This document shows positions 1-8,700 of a stretch of DNA of 17,952 nt, in pieces. Location: positions 1 to 17,952 of the forward strand of contig JACPSQ010000090.1 of the NCBI GenBank assembly GCA_016193195.1, read 5' to 3'. How positions within the stretch are numbered: position 1 is the stretch's first letter; each line of letters starts with the position of its first letter. Source of the DNA: Candidatus Omnitrophota bacterium. Its GTDB lineage: Bacteria; Omnitrophota; Gorgyraeia; Aquiviventales; Aquiviventaceae. The notes beneath the pieces were generated by a model that did no database searches, was not told the DNA's origin, and was given only the letters and a program-made list of their open reading frames with translations. The translations under genes were made by a program, and so were the position numbers.

Positions 1-151
1 AGCGGCATTGCCGACAGGCCGGCCGTGAGTGTCGTCCCCAACGTGGTCGCCCACCCACCCAGCGCCGTCCATTCGACTGCGCTCAGGACGGCGTCCCGAG
101 CGAAGTCGAGGGACGCCGCGAGCCAGGGAGTCCCCTGTCCCAGGGTCTGGA
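1..151. repeat. Long direct repeat, copy A (partner 5794-5960)
   Basis: By eye these 151 bases are identical to 5794-5960, apart from 16 extra bases in the partner. The repeat encodes the membrane segment after the GTPEFL motif and contains the palindromic element. It is cut by the window edge, so its true length is unknown. Confidence 0.9.
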
Positions 152-3100
152 GGAACTCCGGCGTGCCGCCGATGCCCAGCGTCGGGATCAACACGAGGAG
201 GAGCGCACCCAGGAGCCCCTTCGTCACCGCTCCCGTAGAGGGCAGCAAACGCTGCAGCCACTCTGACCAAGAGGAAGTAGGCACTGGGAGATCGGGCAGC
301 ATCCCATCGGGAGTCATGGGGCGCACCTGAGCCAACACCTGGTCAAACGTCTCATGACTCGGTGCAGAGCCGGTGAGGGATACCACGGTTACCAACTGGA
401 GAATCGGCTCCACGAGATCTCCATACCCCGCCTCGGTGAGGCGCTCCCGAACAGCAGCTTCAGACCATTCCAGCAGGTGCTTGAAAGTCACGGGGCGCTC
501 GACGACCTTCTGTGAGAACAACGGTTGGAAGGTGTAGGTCACTCGGCCCTGCTCCACCGCCTCCGCAAGTCTCCCCAGACGGTTCAAGGTGGTCGCATCC
601 AGGCGTGTCAACGCAGCGAACGCCAAGGTGTTCTGTAACGCTTTTAACATCCGCACTTCGCGGTCAAACCAGTGGCCTGCCCGGGTGTTGAAGTACTGAC
701 GAACGCCATCCACCGCTTGCTCAGCACCTTTGATCTGGGAAAGCTCGTTGATGAGCGTCTTGAACCATTCGTCAGTCGTGACTTCTTTGCCGTATAGCAG
801 AGGAATGGGAATTCTCCAGCCGCGCTCACCTAAGAGAACCGTGAGATCGTCTTCGTGTAGTTGCAGCGTCTGCTGAGTTCGAAGCAGGACGCGATCATAT
901 TCCTGCTGCGCCTCAGCCAGCCGTTGCTTTGCCAGGGTCATCGCTTCTGCGGCTTCAAACCCCTCCTGTCCTACCGACGCCTCAAGGCTCTGTGTTGCGG
1001 CATCCAGCTTCAGTTTCGCGTCAACCAACGCTTGGATGTGAGCGGTGAATTCCGGAAAATCTAACAGCAGCTCAGGATTGGCTTCCAGATAGGCTTTCCA
1101 CTCCTTCCAATGAGCCGTGCGACTTATCTGGAGCTTAGCCATCAACGCGGCCCAGCCATCCTCAGGCGCAACCGTGATCTGAAGCTCCTTGTCGAACTTC
1201 TGCCGCAACGTTTCGAACCGGCTCTTGAGGAGCGCGTCAACCTTGACTTGTGTTTCAGGCTCCAAGCCAGCGAGCAAGTCGTTGGGGAGCACGCGGAGCT
1301 CGTACCGATTCTCGGAGAGTTTCCTACCGGCAACATCATAGACGGCAAGCGTGAGCGTGTAGTCGCCAGGCATGGTGTCGTGGCTCACGGTCCAAAACTC
1401 ACCAGGCACAAGCTGGCTGAGGTTCAGAATCTCGAAGGCTGGTAGATCCTTCTCAATGCGCTGTTGTTTGATGAGCTTCCCGTCCTTGTCACGCAGCCCA
1501 ATCACGATCGAGGTGCCGTTGAATTCGTGGTAGGTATCGTTGTTGATCCACAAGCCACTCAGCCAGCGTTCGCCTGGGAGGAGGCGTTGAGAAAGGATCT
1601 CGCTGCTGGCCAAGATCCGCTGATAGGCGCGCTTCACGGCTACATAGGCCTTCTTCGGCGCCCTATCCGATTCAAGGACCGCCCAGTTCAGGGAATAGAA
1701 TTGCTGGGTGTCATCCTCAGAAGAAAAGAGGAGGAAACGGGGCTGCCCGTAGCCTGCCCGACGATAGATTTCGGCGGTCACCTGAGCGCCCCAGGCCTGG
1801 TAGTTCTGGTGTTCGCGGATCACGTCATCAAGCGTGATCTGCTCCAGCGGCTTCTCCGGTTTAATCCAGATCGGGAAGGCCCAGGCGTGGAAATTGTGCT
1901 CGGAGAGTTTGTCGATGACCGTGACAAAGAGCTTCTGGGCTTCTGTTCGGTCCTGTGCTTTTGGCAGTTCGCCAGGGGCATAGAGATACCCCCACGGGAT
2001 CTCGTTGATCGCTCGATCAATTGCCCAGTCTGACTCGTCGCCGCTGAAGCTCGGGTCGCGCTCTTTTAGCACGTCTCTGATCGCAAGGTGTACGGCACTG
2101 CGAGAGAAGCCCTGGAAGCCAAACTCATCAGGGCCGAATTGGTTCAAGCCCCCGCCGCCCGCGAGCCGTTCATACGAGGTGGTTGGCGTGGCGCCCACCT
2201 TCGGATCGGGATGCCCCTCCTCCCGCCATCCCCAAGCCGGATCAAAGGTACTGTAGGCCCGGAAGACACCCTTCTGGCCTGGGTTGGGCAGCCACCAATA
2301 GTCATAGACGCCTTCGCCGTAATAGTAGCCATAGTAGGGGTGGTAATCGGCGCCGGTCTCATCCAGGATGAAGACCCCGACTTTGGGCCTGACCGCGACG
2401 GATGTTGAAAACCGGTTGGCGTAGAACTCGGTGATCACACGCTGGGCGTCACGATCGAGCTGCTCTGCCGGCTCACTGGCATGCATCCACACGCCACGGG
2501 ATAATTTAGGTAGGCCGTGGGCGTTCGGAGGATCAAAGTACTTATTCTCATTGTGCGTGTTCAGGACCACGACGGACGGGTGGCTGACCGTCTGACGCGC
2601 AAACGGAACGATCTGTTGCAGCACCACGTTTCGATATTCCTCATCCCACCTCGAGAGCCATTGCTGGGGGAAATCCTGCCAGACGAGGATCCCGAGCTGG
2701 TCAGCCATTTCCAAAAAGTACGGATGCGGCACATGGGCATGCACCCGGACGAGTTGCACATTGGCGTCGATGATGAGCCTGCCATCTCGGACGGCGTCCT
2801 CTCTGGTGTAGCTCCCCGGCGTCAGACTGGGGATGACGTTATCCCCCAGAACCCGGAGCAGCCGACCGTTGAGATACCACATCCCCCTCATGTCACCGGT
2901 CAGCTCACGAACGCCAAAACGCATGGTCCGCTGGCTGACCAGCTCATCGCCTACGCGAACTTCGATCTCCGCTCGATAGAGGTTCGGCTTGCCCAAATGC
3001 CATGGCCACCAGAGCTTCGCGTCCTTGATGACACCGGCCATATCGATATCTTGCTGACCAGGCGCAAGCTCGACTTCTTGAGACCACTCAATGGCATCAC

Positions 3101-5363
3101 GGTCATCCCCGGCAAAGTTTTCTGGCTTGATCCGAACGACAAGCTGGGCCTTCACGGGCATCACAGTGGCGTTCTCAACCGGGATACTCAGGTTCACTTG
3201 AGCCTCGCGGCGGTCAAAGTCGCTCGCCTCCAACTGCGCCTTAGGAACAAGGGTCGTGTTGATCATCGGAGCGGTAGAGATTCTGGCACGTGCATCGACC
3301 GTCAGGATTCGAATAGGTTGCCAGAGCCCTCCGACGTTGAACTTCTGATGATCTGCTCCGCCAGGCTTGGTGTCATGGAAGTCTAAGACGCCGAGCACAT
3401 CCCGCTTGTTGGCTCCCCAATGCGGGAATCCCGTACCACCGTTCGCCGTGGTCAGATCGATATCGCCCTGTTCGTTGGGATTTCGCACCGTCACTTCAAG
3501 CACATTCTCTTGCCCATACTTCGCCAGATCAGTGATGTCATACTCAAATGGCATGAAGTATCCTTCATGCGTTTCCTCACCTTCACTCGTCTTGATTGTC
3601 TGACCGTTCAGCTTCACAGAGGTGTAGTAGATGGAGCCGCCAAAATGGAGGAGCAGGCGTTTGCCCTCTTCCTTGGCTGGAGCCGTGAAAGTCCGCCGCA
3701 AGGTGGTACCTGTCACATCGAAGTATCCGTGGTCAATCCAGTGTCCGGGTGTCTCGATCGTTGGGCGGCCAGCCTTCGAACCGACGACTGCCTTCCCGTC
3801 CCCATCCAGATACGAGACCACATCCCAGGTCCCGTCGAGGCTCATCCCCAATTGATAGAACTCATCATGCAGGAAATTCACCCTGGAGAAATCAAACGCT
3901 TGCAGGTACCCGTCCCCTGATAGCGTGACGCTCTTTTCCGCTGGTGGTTGCGCGGCGACCGGCCCGCTGACTTGGGCATCGCTCACGACCTTTGTCCCGA
4001 CAACGGCCGCGGTGCCACTCGTCACGGATGGGCCCATGGGGACTTCCGAGCGCCGCGGCGGGAGGGGGGTGAAGCGCAGGCGAATCTGGCCTTTGGCCGG
4101 GACCTCGCCGCGCACCAGCCCCAGGGTGAGGCTGTGCAACTCGACCGGCCAACTGATCTCCGTCGTCCCCGAGCGGATGCGCTTCTTCATGCGGTCATCG
4201 TCATCGGGCTTAAGCTCCAGACGGCCCCTGAGCCCCTCCACCTCCACGCGCAGCGTGACGCCGGGTTTGAGGGTCAACGGAATCTTGGTGCCACCCCAGG
4301 CGTCAGTGAGCTCATACGCCAGGGTGATCCAGCCATCCGTGGTAACCTGCGCATCGAAGCGTACGCTCCCCCAGCCAAAGCGTTTCAGATCCTTGACATC
4401 AGGAATGACTGGAGCAGACTGATCTGGTTCTAGGGTCCGTGACTGCTCCTGCGGGGGCACGGGTGGGGTCGCCGATGCTGAAGCTCCGCCTGAGGCCTTG
4501 ACGAAGCTGAGGTCGAGGAACAGCTCGCCTGCACGGCGGCGGTCCGCTACGATCACCACGACCTCGTCAATCAGCCAGCGCGCTCGATGGCGATGGGTCC
4601 AAGACCGCCACGCCGTGGTGAGATCGGAGAGCTCGAATTTGTCCAGGGTCTCTCCCCCACTTTTGATTTGGATCCAGATCGGATGCGTCGGTTCCGCCCC
4701 AGCCTTGGCGCGAACGAGCAGGATCGGGTAGTCCTTGGGATTCACCTCAGTCTTGACGAAGAAACCGACGAGTCCTGTCCAGCGGCGCGTGACGGCGTAC
4801 CGCACATGGTAGACTTCCTGGTCGAGCTCCTGATCGAAGACCCGCTGCGCCTCGCCCTCAACCTCGCCAGGGAGATGTTGCGGCTTGTGGAAGATGCCCC
4901 ACTCCGCGGCCTGCGAGAGCTCGACAGTCGGTCGGGTCGATAGTTGAGCGACGCGGGCTTCGGCCGCAGGATGTTGGCGCGCCAGTTGCGTCCTGACGGT
5001 AGAGGGCAAGACGCTGGCAGGAACAAGAGAGGTGACGAACGTCATCAACGCAGGGATCACGACAGCCTTGCGGAAGGTCGTCGTCGGGCTGCGCACGTGC
5101 CGTGCGGTCCACACGAGAGCCGCCAAGCCCGCGAGCCCGATCCACAGCGTCGGCAGCGACCCCAGCCCCGCCGCGAGGCCGGCCAGCGCGTGCGTCGTCG
5201 TCGCGGGGCCGGCAGGCATCTGCCGCAACGCTTCCTGGGTCGCGGCCCACAAGTTGTCCACCCCGCCAGCGACGGCCACCAGCCCCACCGCCAGCGCGAT
5301 GATGGCGAGGGTTTTTGTCCACTTGACAGAGGGTTGGCCTGGTGTTACGCTGGGCGCCCCCAT
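1..5363 (-). CDS. Giant membrane-anchored protein with GH2 glycosidase domain (3' end off the left edge)
   Basis: The frame is open from the ATG at 5363 to the left edge, at least 1787 codons without a stop. Residues 18-121 hold about three hydrophobic helices ending in a TVRTQ segment. Two beta-rich regions follow (about 135-289 and 322-442), then an RRSEVPM hinge. Residues about 478-1240 match glycoside hydrolase family 2: N-terminal jelly roll, Ig-like domain with WWPWHLGKPNLY, and a TIM barrel with ILVWQDF. HPSVVVLNTHNEN carries the acid/base Glu (E939, codon 2549-2547) and PDEFGFQGF the likely nucleophile (E1080, codon 2126-2124). The WQDF and NEN contexts resemble beta-mannosidase/exo-glucosaminidase branches; the substrate is not determined. 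After this come a C-terminal Ig-like domain, a helical region with charged heptads, a GRVTY module (about 570-330) and a membrane anchor. The start is uncertain: no Shine-Dalgarno is visible and the same frame is open upstream through the antisense of the plus-strand gene as far as 5932. Confidence 0.8.
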   Translation of the reverse strand, partial: MGAPSVTPGQPSVKWTKTLAIIALAVGLVAVAGGVDNLWAATQEALRQMPAGPATTTHALAGLAAGLGSLPTLWIGLAGLAALVWTARHVRSPTTTFRKAVVIPALMTFVTSLVPASVLPSTVRTQLARQHPAAEARVAQLSTRPTVELSQAAEWGIFHKPQHLPGEVEGEAQRVFDQELDQEVYHVRYAVTRRWTGLVGFFVKTEVNPKDYPILLVRAKAGAEPTHPIWIQIKSGGETLDKFELSDLTTAWRSWTHRHRARWLIDEVVVIVADRRRAGELFLDLSFVKASGGASASATPPVPPQEQSRTLEPDQSAPVIPDVKDLKRFGWGSVRFDAQVTTDGWITLAYELTDAWGGTKIPLTLKPGVTLRVEVEGLRGRLELKPDDDDRMKKRIRSGTTEISWPVELHSLTLGLVRGEVPAKGQIRLRFTPLPPRRSEVPMGPSVTSGTAAVVGTKVVSDAQVSGPVAAQPPAEKSVTLSGDGYLQAFDFSRVNFLHDEFYQLGMSLDGTWDVVSYLDGDGKAVVGSKAGRPTIETPGHWIDHGYFDVTGTTLRRTFTAPAKEEGKRLLLHFGGSIYYTSVKLNGQTIKTSEGEETHEGYFMPFEYDITDLAKYGQENVLEVTVRNPNEQGDIDLTTANGGTGFPHWGANKRDVLGVLDFHDTKPGGADHQKFNVGGLWQPIRILTVDARARISTAPMINTTLVPKAQLEASDFDRREAQVNLSIPVENATVMPVKAQLVVRIKPENFAGDDRDAIEWSQEVELAPGQQDIDMAGVIKDAKLWWPWHLGKPNLYRAEIEVRVGDELVSQRTMRFGVRELTGDMRGMWYLNGRLLRVLGDNVIPSLTPGSYTREDAVRDGRLIIDANVQLVRVHAHVPHPYFLEMADQLGILVWQDFPQQWLSRWDEEYRNVVLQQIVPFARQTVSHPSVVVLNTHNENKYFDPPNAHGLPKLSRGVWMHASEPAEQLDRDAQRVITEFYANRFSTSVAVRPKVGVFILDETGADYHPYYGYYYGEGVYDYWWLPNPGQKGVFRAYSTFDPAWGWREEGHPDPKVGATPTTSYERLAGGGGLNQFGPDEFGFQGFSRSAVHLAIRDVLKERDPSFSGDESDWAIDRAINEIPWGYLYAPGELPKAQDRTEAQKLFVTVIDKLSEHNFHAWAFPIWIKPEKPLEQITLDDVIREHQNYQAWGAQVTAEIYRRAGYGQPRFLLFSSEDDTQQFYSLNWAVLESDRAPKKAYVAVKRAYQRILASSEILSQRLLPGERWLSGLWINNDTYHEFNGTSIVIGLRDKDGKLIKQQRIEKDLPAFEILNLSQLVPGEFWTVSHDTMPGDYTLTLAVYDVAGRKLSENRYELRVLPNDLLAGLEPETQVKVDALLKSRFETLRQKFDKELQITVAPEDGWAALMAKLQISRTAHWKEWKAYLEANPELLLDFPEFTAHIQALVDAKLKLDAATQSLEASVGQEGFEAAEAMTLAKQRLAEAQQEYDRVLLRTQQTLQLHEDDLTVLLGERGWRIPIPLLYGKEVTTDEWFKTLINELSQIKGAEQAVDGVRQYFNTRAGHWFDREVRMLKALQNTLAFAALTRLDATTLNRLGRLAEAVEQGRVTYTFQPLFSQKVVERPVTFKHLLEWSEAAVRERLTEAGYGDLVEPILQLVTVVSLTGSAPSHETFDQVLAQVRPMTPDGMLPDLPVPTSSWSEWLQRLLPSTGAVTKGLLGALLLVLIPTLGIGGTPEFLQTLGQGTPWLAASLDFARDAVLSAVEWTALGGWATTLGTTLTAGLSAMP
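67..117. repeat. 51-bp palindromic element, copy A
   Basis: The left arm (67-89) begins GTCCATTCGACTGCGCTC and the right arm (93-114) ends GAGCGAAGTCGAGGGAC. They pair as an imperfect stem of about 22 bp with a GGC loop, one bulged base and three mismatches. On the minus strand the element is read in frame as 17 codons (ASLDFARDAVLSAVEWT) between WLA and ALGG. Elements with these arm sequences are, to my knowledge, widespread as dispersed palindromes in environmental bacterial genomes. Confidence 0.85.
5089..5135. repeat. Diverged third copy of the RHVRSPT membrane-module repeat
   Basis: Two mismatches by eye against the first 47 bases of the repeat at 8711-8802 and 12404-12495. It encodes LAGLAALVWTARHVRSP in the GH2-containing ORF. 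The sequence downstream in module order diverges completely. Confidence 0.8.
5323..5351 (+). promoter_or_regulatory. Sigma70-type promoter for the coiled-coil gene
   Basis: A perfect -35 TTGACA (5323-5328), a 17-bp spacer and a -10-like TACGCT (5346-5351). Transcription would start near 5357-5359, only about 3-5 bases before the ATG at 5362, and no Shine-Dalgarno sequence lies between. This predicts a nearly leaderless mRNA. Confidence 0.6.
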
Positions 5364-5754
5364 GAAGAAATCACGCAAGCCAGCTAAGAAGCCGAACACC
5401 TTGGAAGCTCGCCACACGAACGTGTTATTGGAAGAGCTTCGCAGCGAATTTCGCTCCTTTGGCGACGGCCTGAAGGGCGTGCGCGAGCGACTCGACAGCG
5501 TCTTTGACCAGGTTGGCAGAAACACGGAACGGCTTGGACGAATCGAGGATCGCCTCTCGGCCTTGGAGAGTCGTACGGCAGAAGTGGAGCGACGACTTAC
5601 CTCGGTCGAGCTTCGCCTCACCACTCTGGAAATCAAGGTGGGAACGCTGGTGTCAGACAGCTCGACAATCAAGAAGGACCTGGACATTCTTAAGACAGAT
5701 CTCAAGAGTTTCGTCCATCGGCTCGAAATCGCCGAAGCCAAGCTCAGCCCGTAG
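5362..5754 (+). CDS. Small coiled-coil protein of unknown function
   Basis: 130 residues. A lysine-rich N-terminus (MKKSRKPAKKPNTLEARH) is followed by a continuous heptad pattern from about residue 20 to the end (for example RIEDRLSALESRTAEVERRL), with many Leu/Ile/Val at a/d positions and Glu/Arg/Lys elsewhere. There is no signal peptide or membrane segment, so it is probably a cytoplasmic oligomer. The general form, with a basic tail, LLEELRSEFRSFGDGL and coiled coil, resembles small uncharacterised proteins seen in several environmental phyla. The frame is open further upstream, but the ATG at 5362 directly follows a good promoter, and the upstream residues read as the shadow of the opposite strand. 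It is the only plus-strand gene here and lies between two giant minus-strand frames. Its start codon overlaps the possible minus-strand ATG in one CATG. No function is known to me. Confidence 0.75.
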   Translation: MKKSRKPAKKPNTLEARHTNVLLEELRSEFRSFGDGLKGVRERLDSVFDQVGRNTERLGRIEDRLSALESRTAEVERRLTSVELRLTTLEIKVGTLVSDSSTIKKDLDILKTDLKSFVHRLEIAEAKLSP

Positions 5755-5772
5755 ACCAGCCCCGCTACCCCG

Positions 5773-8700
5773 CTAATCAGTCCCACCGTCCACAGCGGCA
5801 TTGCCGACAGGCCGGCCGTGAGTGTCGTCCCCAACGTGGTCGCCCACCCACCCAGCGCCGTCCATTCGACTGCGCTCAGGACGGCGTCCCGAGCGAAGTC
5901 GAGGGACGCCGCGAGCGAGGGACGCCGCGAGCCAGGGAGTCCCCTGTCCCGTCATCTGCGCGAGGAACTCCGGGGTCCCGGTGATGCCCAGCGCCGGGAT
6001 CAGGAAGGCTCCAAGCAGGCCTTTGATCACTGTCTGTGCCAAGGGCAGCCCAGACCGGCGCTCAGTAGACACGCGGGAATGACCAAGATAGAGGTCGATA
6101 CCTGAGTAGGTGTGGCTCGGTCTCACATCCTCCCGTCTCTCCTTGTACAAGCCGTGATGATAGAATGGTGCGTCCGGGGTGATCTTAACCGCAAACGTCC
6201 GTCCCGCAAGCTCACTGTCAGTCGCCGCACTGGCGATGAGGTCTTGCGAGCGCCCACGAGACCCGTAGGTCTCCTGGACCACGAGGCTGACCTTGTCTCC
6301 GAGCGCCCGCTTCAGGAACCGCCCTGCGCTGGGAACCCGCGCCTTACCGTAGTCCACGACCCCAGCCGCCGCGTGCCTGTTACCCGCATAGACCAGGACT
6401 TTCGCGTGTGGACGCTTGGCGAGGATGTCGGTGACATGCTTCGCCATGCCCTTCTCCACCAGCACCCGCTCACCTCTCCGGTTCACCACATAGCCATCAG
6501 GGTCTCCACTTCCAGGCAAGCCATCATGACGCGTGCGAGGATCAAAGGCCGTCATCTGCAAGCCGGCTGCTCGTGCAGCCTTCAACATCCGCTTATGGGC
6601 TTCTCGCGCGGCTTTCGGTAGATGTACCGGAAGATCAACAAACAAGAAGCTATCGAGTAATTTCTCATCTATGCGATCGAGTGATTTCTGATCTAATGTC
6701 GCACCCCTCATCCGGACAAAGGCATCAAGGAACCCTTGGTGCTGCTCATCAACTTCGATGACGAAGTCCGTGAGCCCTTTGTCACGCATCGCGTTGATCA
6801 GCGCGACGGCCTGCTGTTTATGCTCCACAGCACCGTGACTTTCTCCGAGGACCAGGACTTGTACGCCGCGTCCGAATTCGTTCACCAACACCCGGGTGGT
6901 GTCGAAGTCAGCATGAGTGCGCAAGTAGTCGACCACTTCCCGCTGACTTGGCGGGGCTCTGGATACTCGGTGACCAAACAGCCTGTAGTCAAGCCAACCG
7001 AGCCCGGCCGCTGTTCCTCCAGCGATCCCCAGCCCGATGAATTGCCGGCGGGACACGACCAGCCCGACCAGGGGCAGGAAGAGGAAGCCCACCAGGGCCG
7101 CCTGCCCCATGGCTCCCTGGCCCCAGAGCTGCGCGATCCACTGGCTCAGGTAGGGCACCTGGAACCCAAGGACGGCTGTTGTGACATCCGGCGTACCGCC
7201 AAGCAGGAGCGAGCCGACACTTGAAGCAACGCTCAGGTAAAGCACTGACCCGACGATCTGGAAGAACATCGTAGTGGAGGGCAGCGCCCCACGCACCCGC
7301 TCCAGGAGGGTCGGGCCGCCGAATTCGCGCTGGATCACTTCCGCGATGGGCGTGTTCACACGCTTGGAGTCAACCTGATGTGTCGCCACCCAGGTGGAGA
7401 CCGGGGGCGCCATCGGGACCTCGGAGCGGCGCGGGGGTGGGGCTTCGCGTTGCGGGGCCTCCGAGTGTTTCTCCACTGGAAAGACAGCGTCCCATAGCAG
7501 CTTAAACGTCAGCTCTTGAGTCCCGGAGAGCAGGACGCGAACCTCACGGACTTTCTGCCCGTTCTTGTAAAGAGACACGGCCGCTACCCGACCATCCTGT
7601 GTAGGGCTGACTTGAATAAACTTGTGCCAGCCCATCAGGAGGACCTTTTGCCGAAGGAGAGCCGAGTCCTTCGCCTGGACCATCCGCAGCATCTCTTCCG
7701 TTCCATTAATCCAGTAGCCATATAACTGAGCATCTTCTTCAAACACGTTCTCTCTGGTCCTATAGTCGATGAAATCCTTGGCGTCGGTACTTCGAGCGTG
7801 CAATGCCTGTAACGCGGCGACAAATGCCGGTTCACGGAGTTGGAGGTCATGTCGTATCTCGTGGGCGCCGATCGTTAGCATCCTTCCTGGCTTAATCACA
7901 AGCCATGACCACGCCTGCTCAGCAAGGATGTTCCGGTGGCTTTCTAATTCGACGTTTACCCACTTGTCAGGATTGCGAAGATCTCGGTCCCACGCGGCCC
8001 CTAGTCGATAGGTGTACGCAAAGGCGCCCACATGAGGAAACCCTTCCAAGATGTGAGCACCGAATGGAATGTCAGCCTCCGTGGGGAAGGCCCCAAAGAT
8101 GAGGTAACGCACCCGATGTGCCTCCTTGTCTTGCGCTGGCAAGTTCTCAAACAACTGACGAATAAATTGCAGGTCGCTCGCCAGTGGCTCACCAAGCACG
8201 ATGAGGCCATGTTTCACAAAGAGTTCAGTCTGGACATCACCAAGTCTCATTCGAGAAGCTAATTGCTCCCGTGAATAGCCCATGCGGCGCAGAAGTTCCT
8301 GATGTCGCTGCAGGAACGGACGGATGTCGTTGATGCTATTCGCTGTTTGGACGCCTGGGTCCAACCGCATTGTCAATTCTTTTAGCTCCCGCAACTGCCG
8401 CTGATACCACCAGTCTTTCAAGCGTTCAATCAAACCTTTAGTGGACGGCGGCGCAGCGAGGGGAGCCGTTGGCGCCTGAGGCGGGGTAAAGGAGATGGGT
8501 GGAAGTGGTTCGTTCGGCAAGGAGGGTAATGTCGTCGATAACGGCGTTGGGCGCTCCTTCACTTGCTGACCGCGCGGGGTCAGCTGCGTCTCAACGACCT
8601 CTGCGGCGTGGACTCTCACCACTGGCTGCGCGCGGACGCCGGAGGGCACGAAGCTCGACGCCAGGGACACCAGCAGCGCGGGGATGATAAGGGCCTTCTG

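Larger units (their letters stand above)
5794..5960. repeat. Long direct repeat, copy B (partner 1-151)
   Basis: Apart from its internal 16-bp tandem duplication it is identical by eye to the left edge of the window. It holds the end of the ChaN-containing ORF and the junction into the next frame. Near-identity over this length suggests recent duplication or gene conversion. Confidence 0.9.

Noticed and set aside
67..117. Palindromic element as a rho-independent terminator
   Set aside because: The stem is strong, but no T-run follows on either strand and the element lies inside reading frames that continue.
25..330. Plus-strand open frames in the repeats at 25-330 and 5818-6105 sharing one N-terminus
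   Set aside because: Their likeness comes from the duplicated anchor DNA and palindrome, not from a conserved protein.
2517..3386. Plus-strand open frame of 289 codons, and similar plus-strand frames at 1464-2033, 3420-3920, 6112-6621, 9862-10572 and 14143-14670
   Set aside because: They lie opposite recognisable domains (GH2, ChaN-like and beta-domains) and read as Arg/Pro/Gly/His-rich shadow with no family motifs. High GC explains their length.
5364..5900. The open minus-strand frame through the antisense of the coiled-coil gene as genuine giant-protein sequence
   Set aside because: Between about 5740 and 5364 it is Ser/Arg-rich low-complexity sequence without domain likeness, while the plus strand shows a clean coiled coil and promoter. 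Chance openness is more likely.
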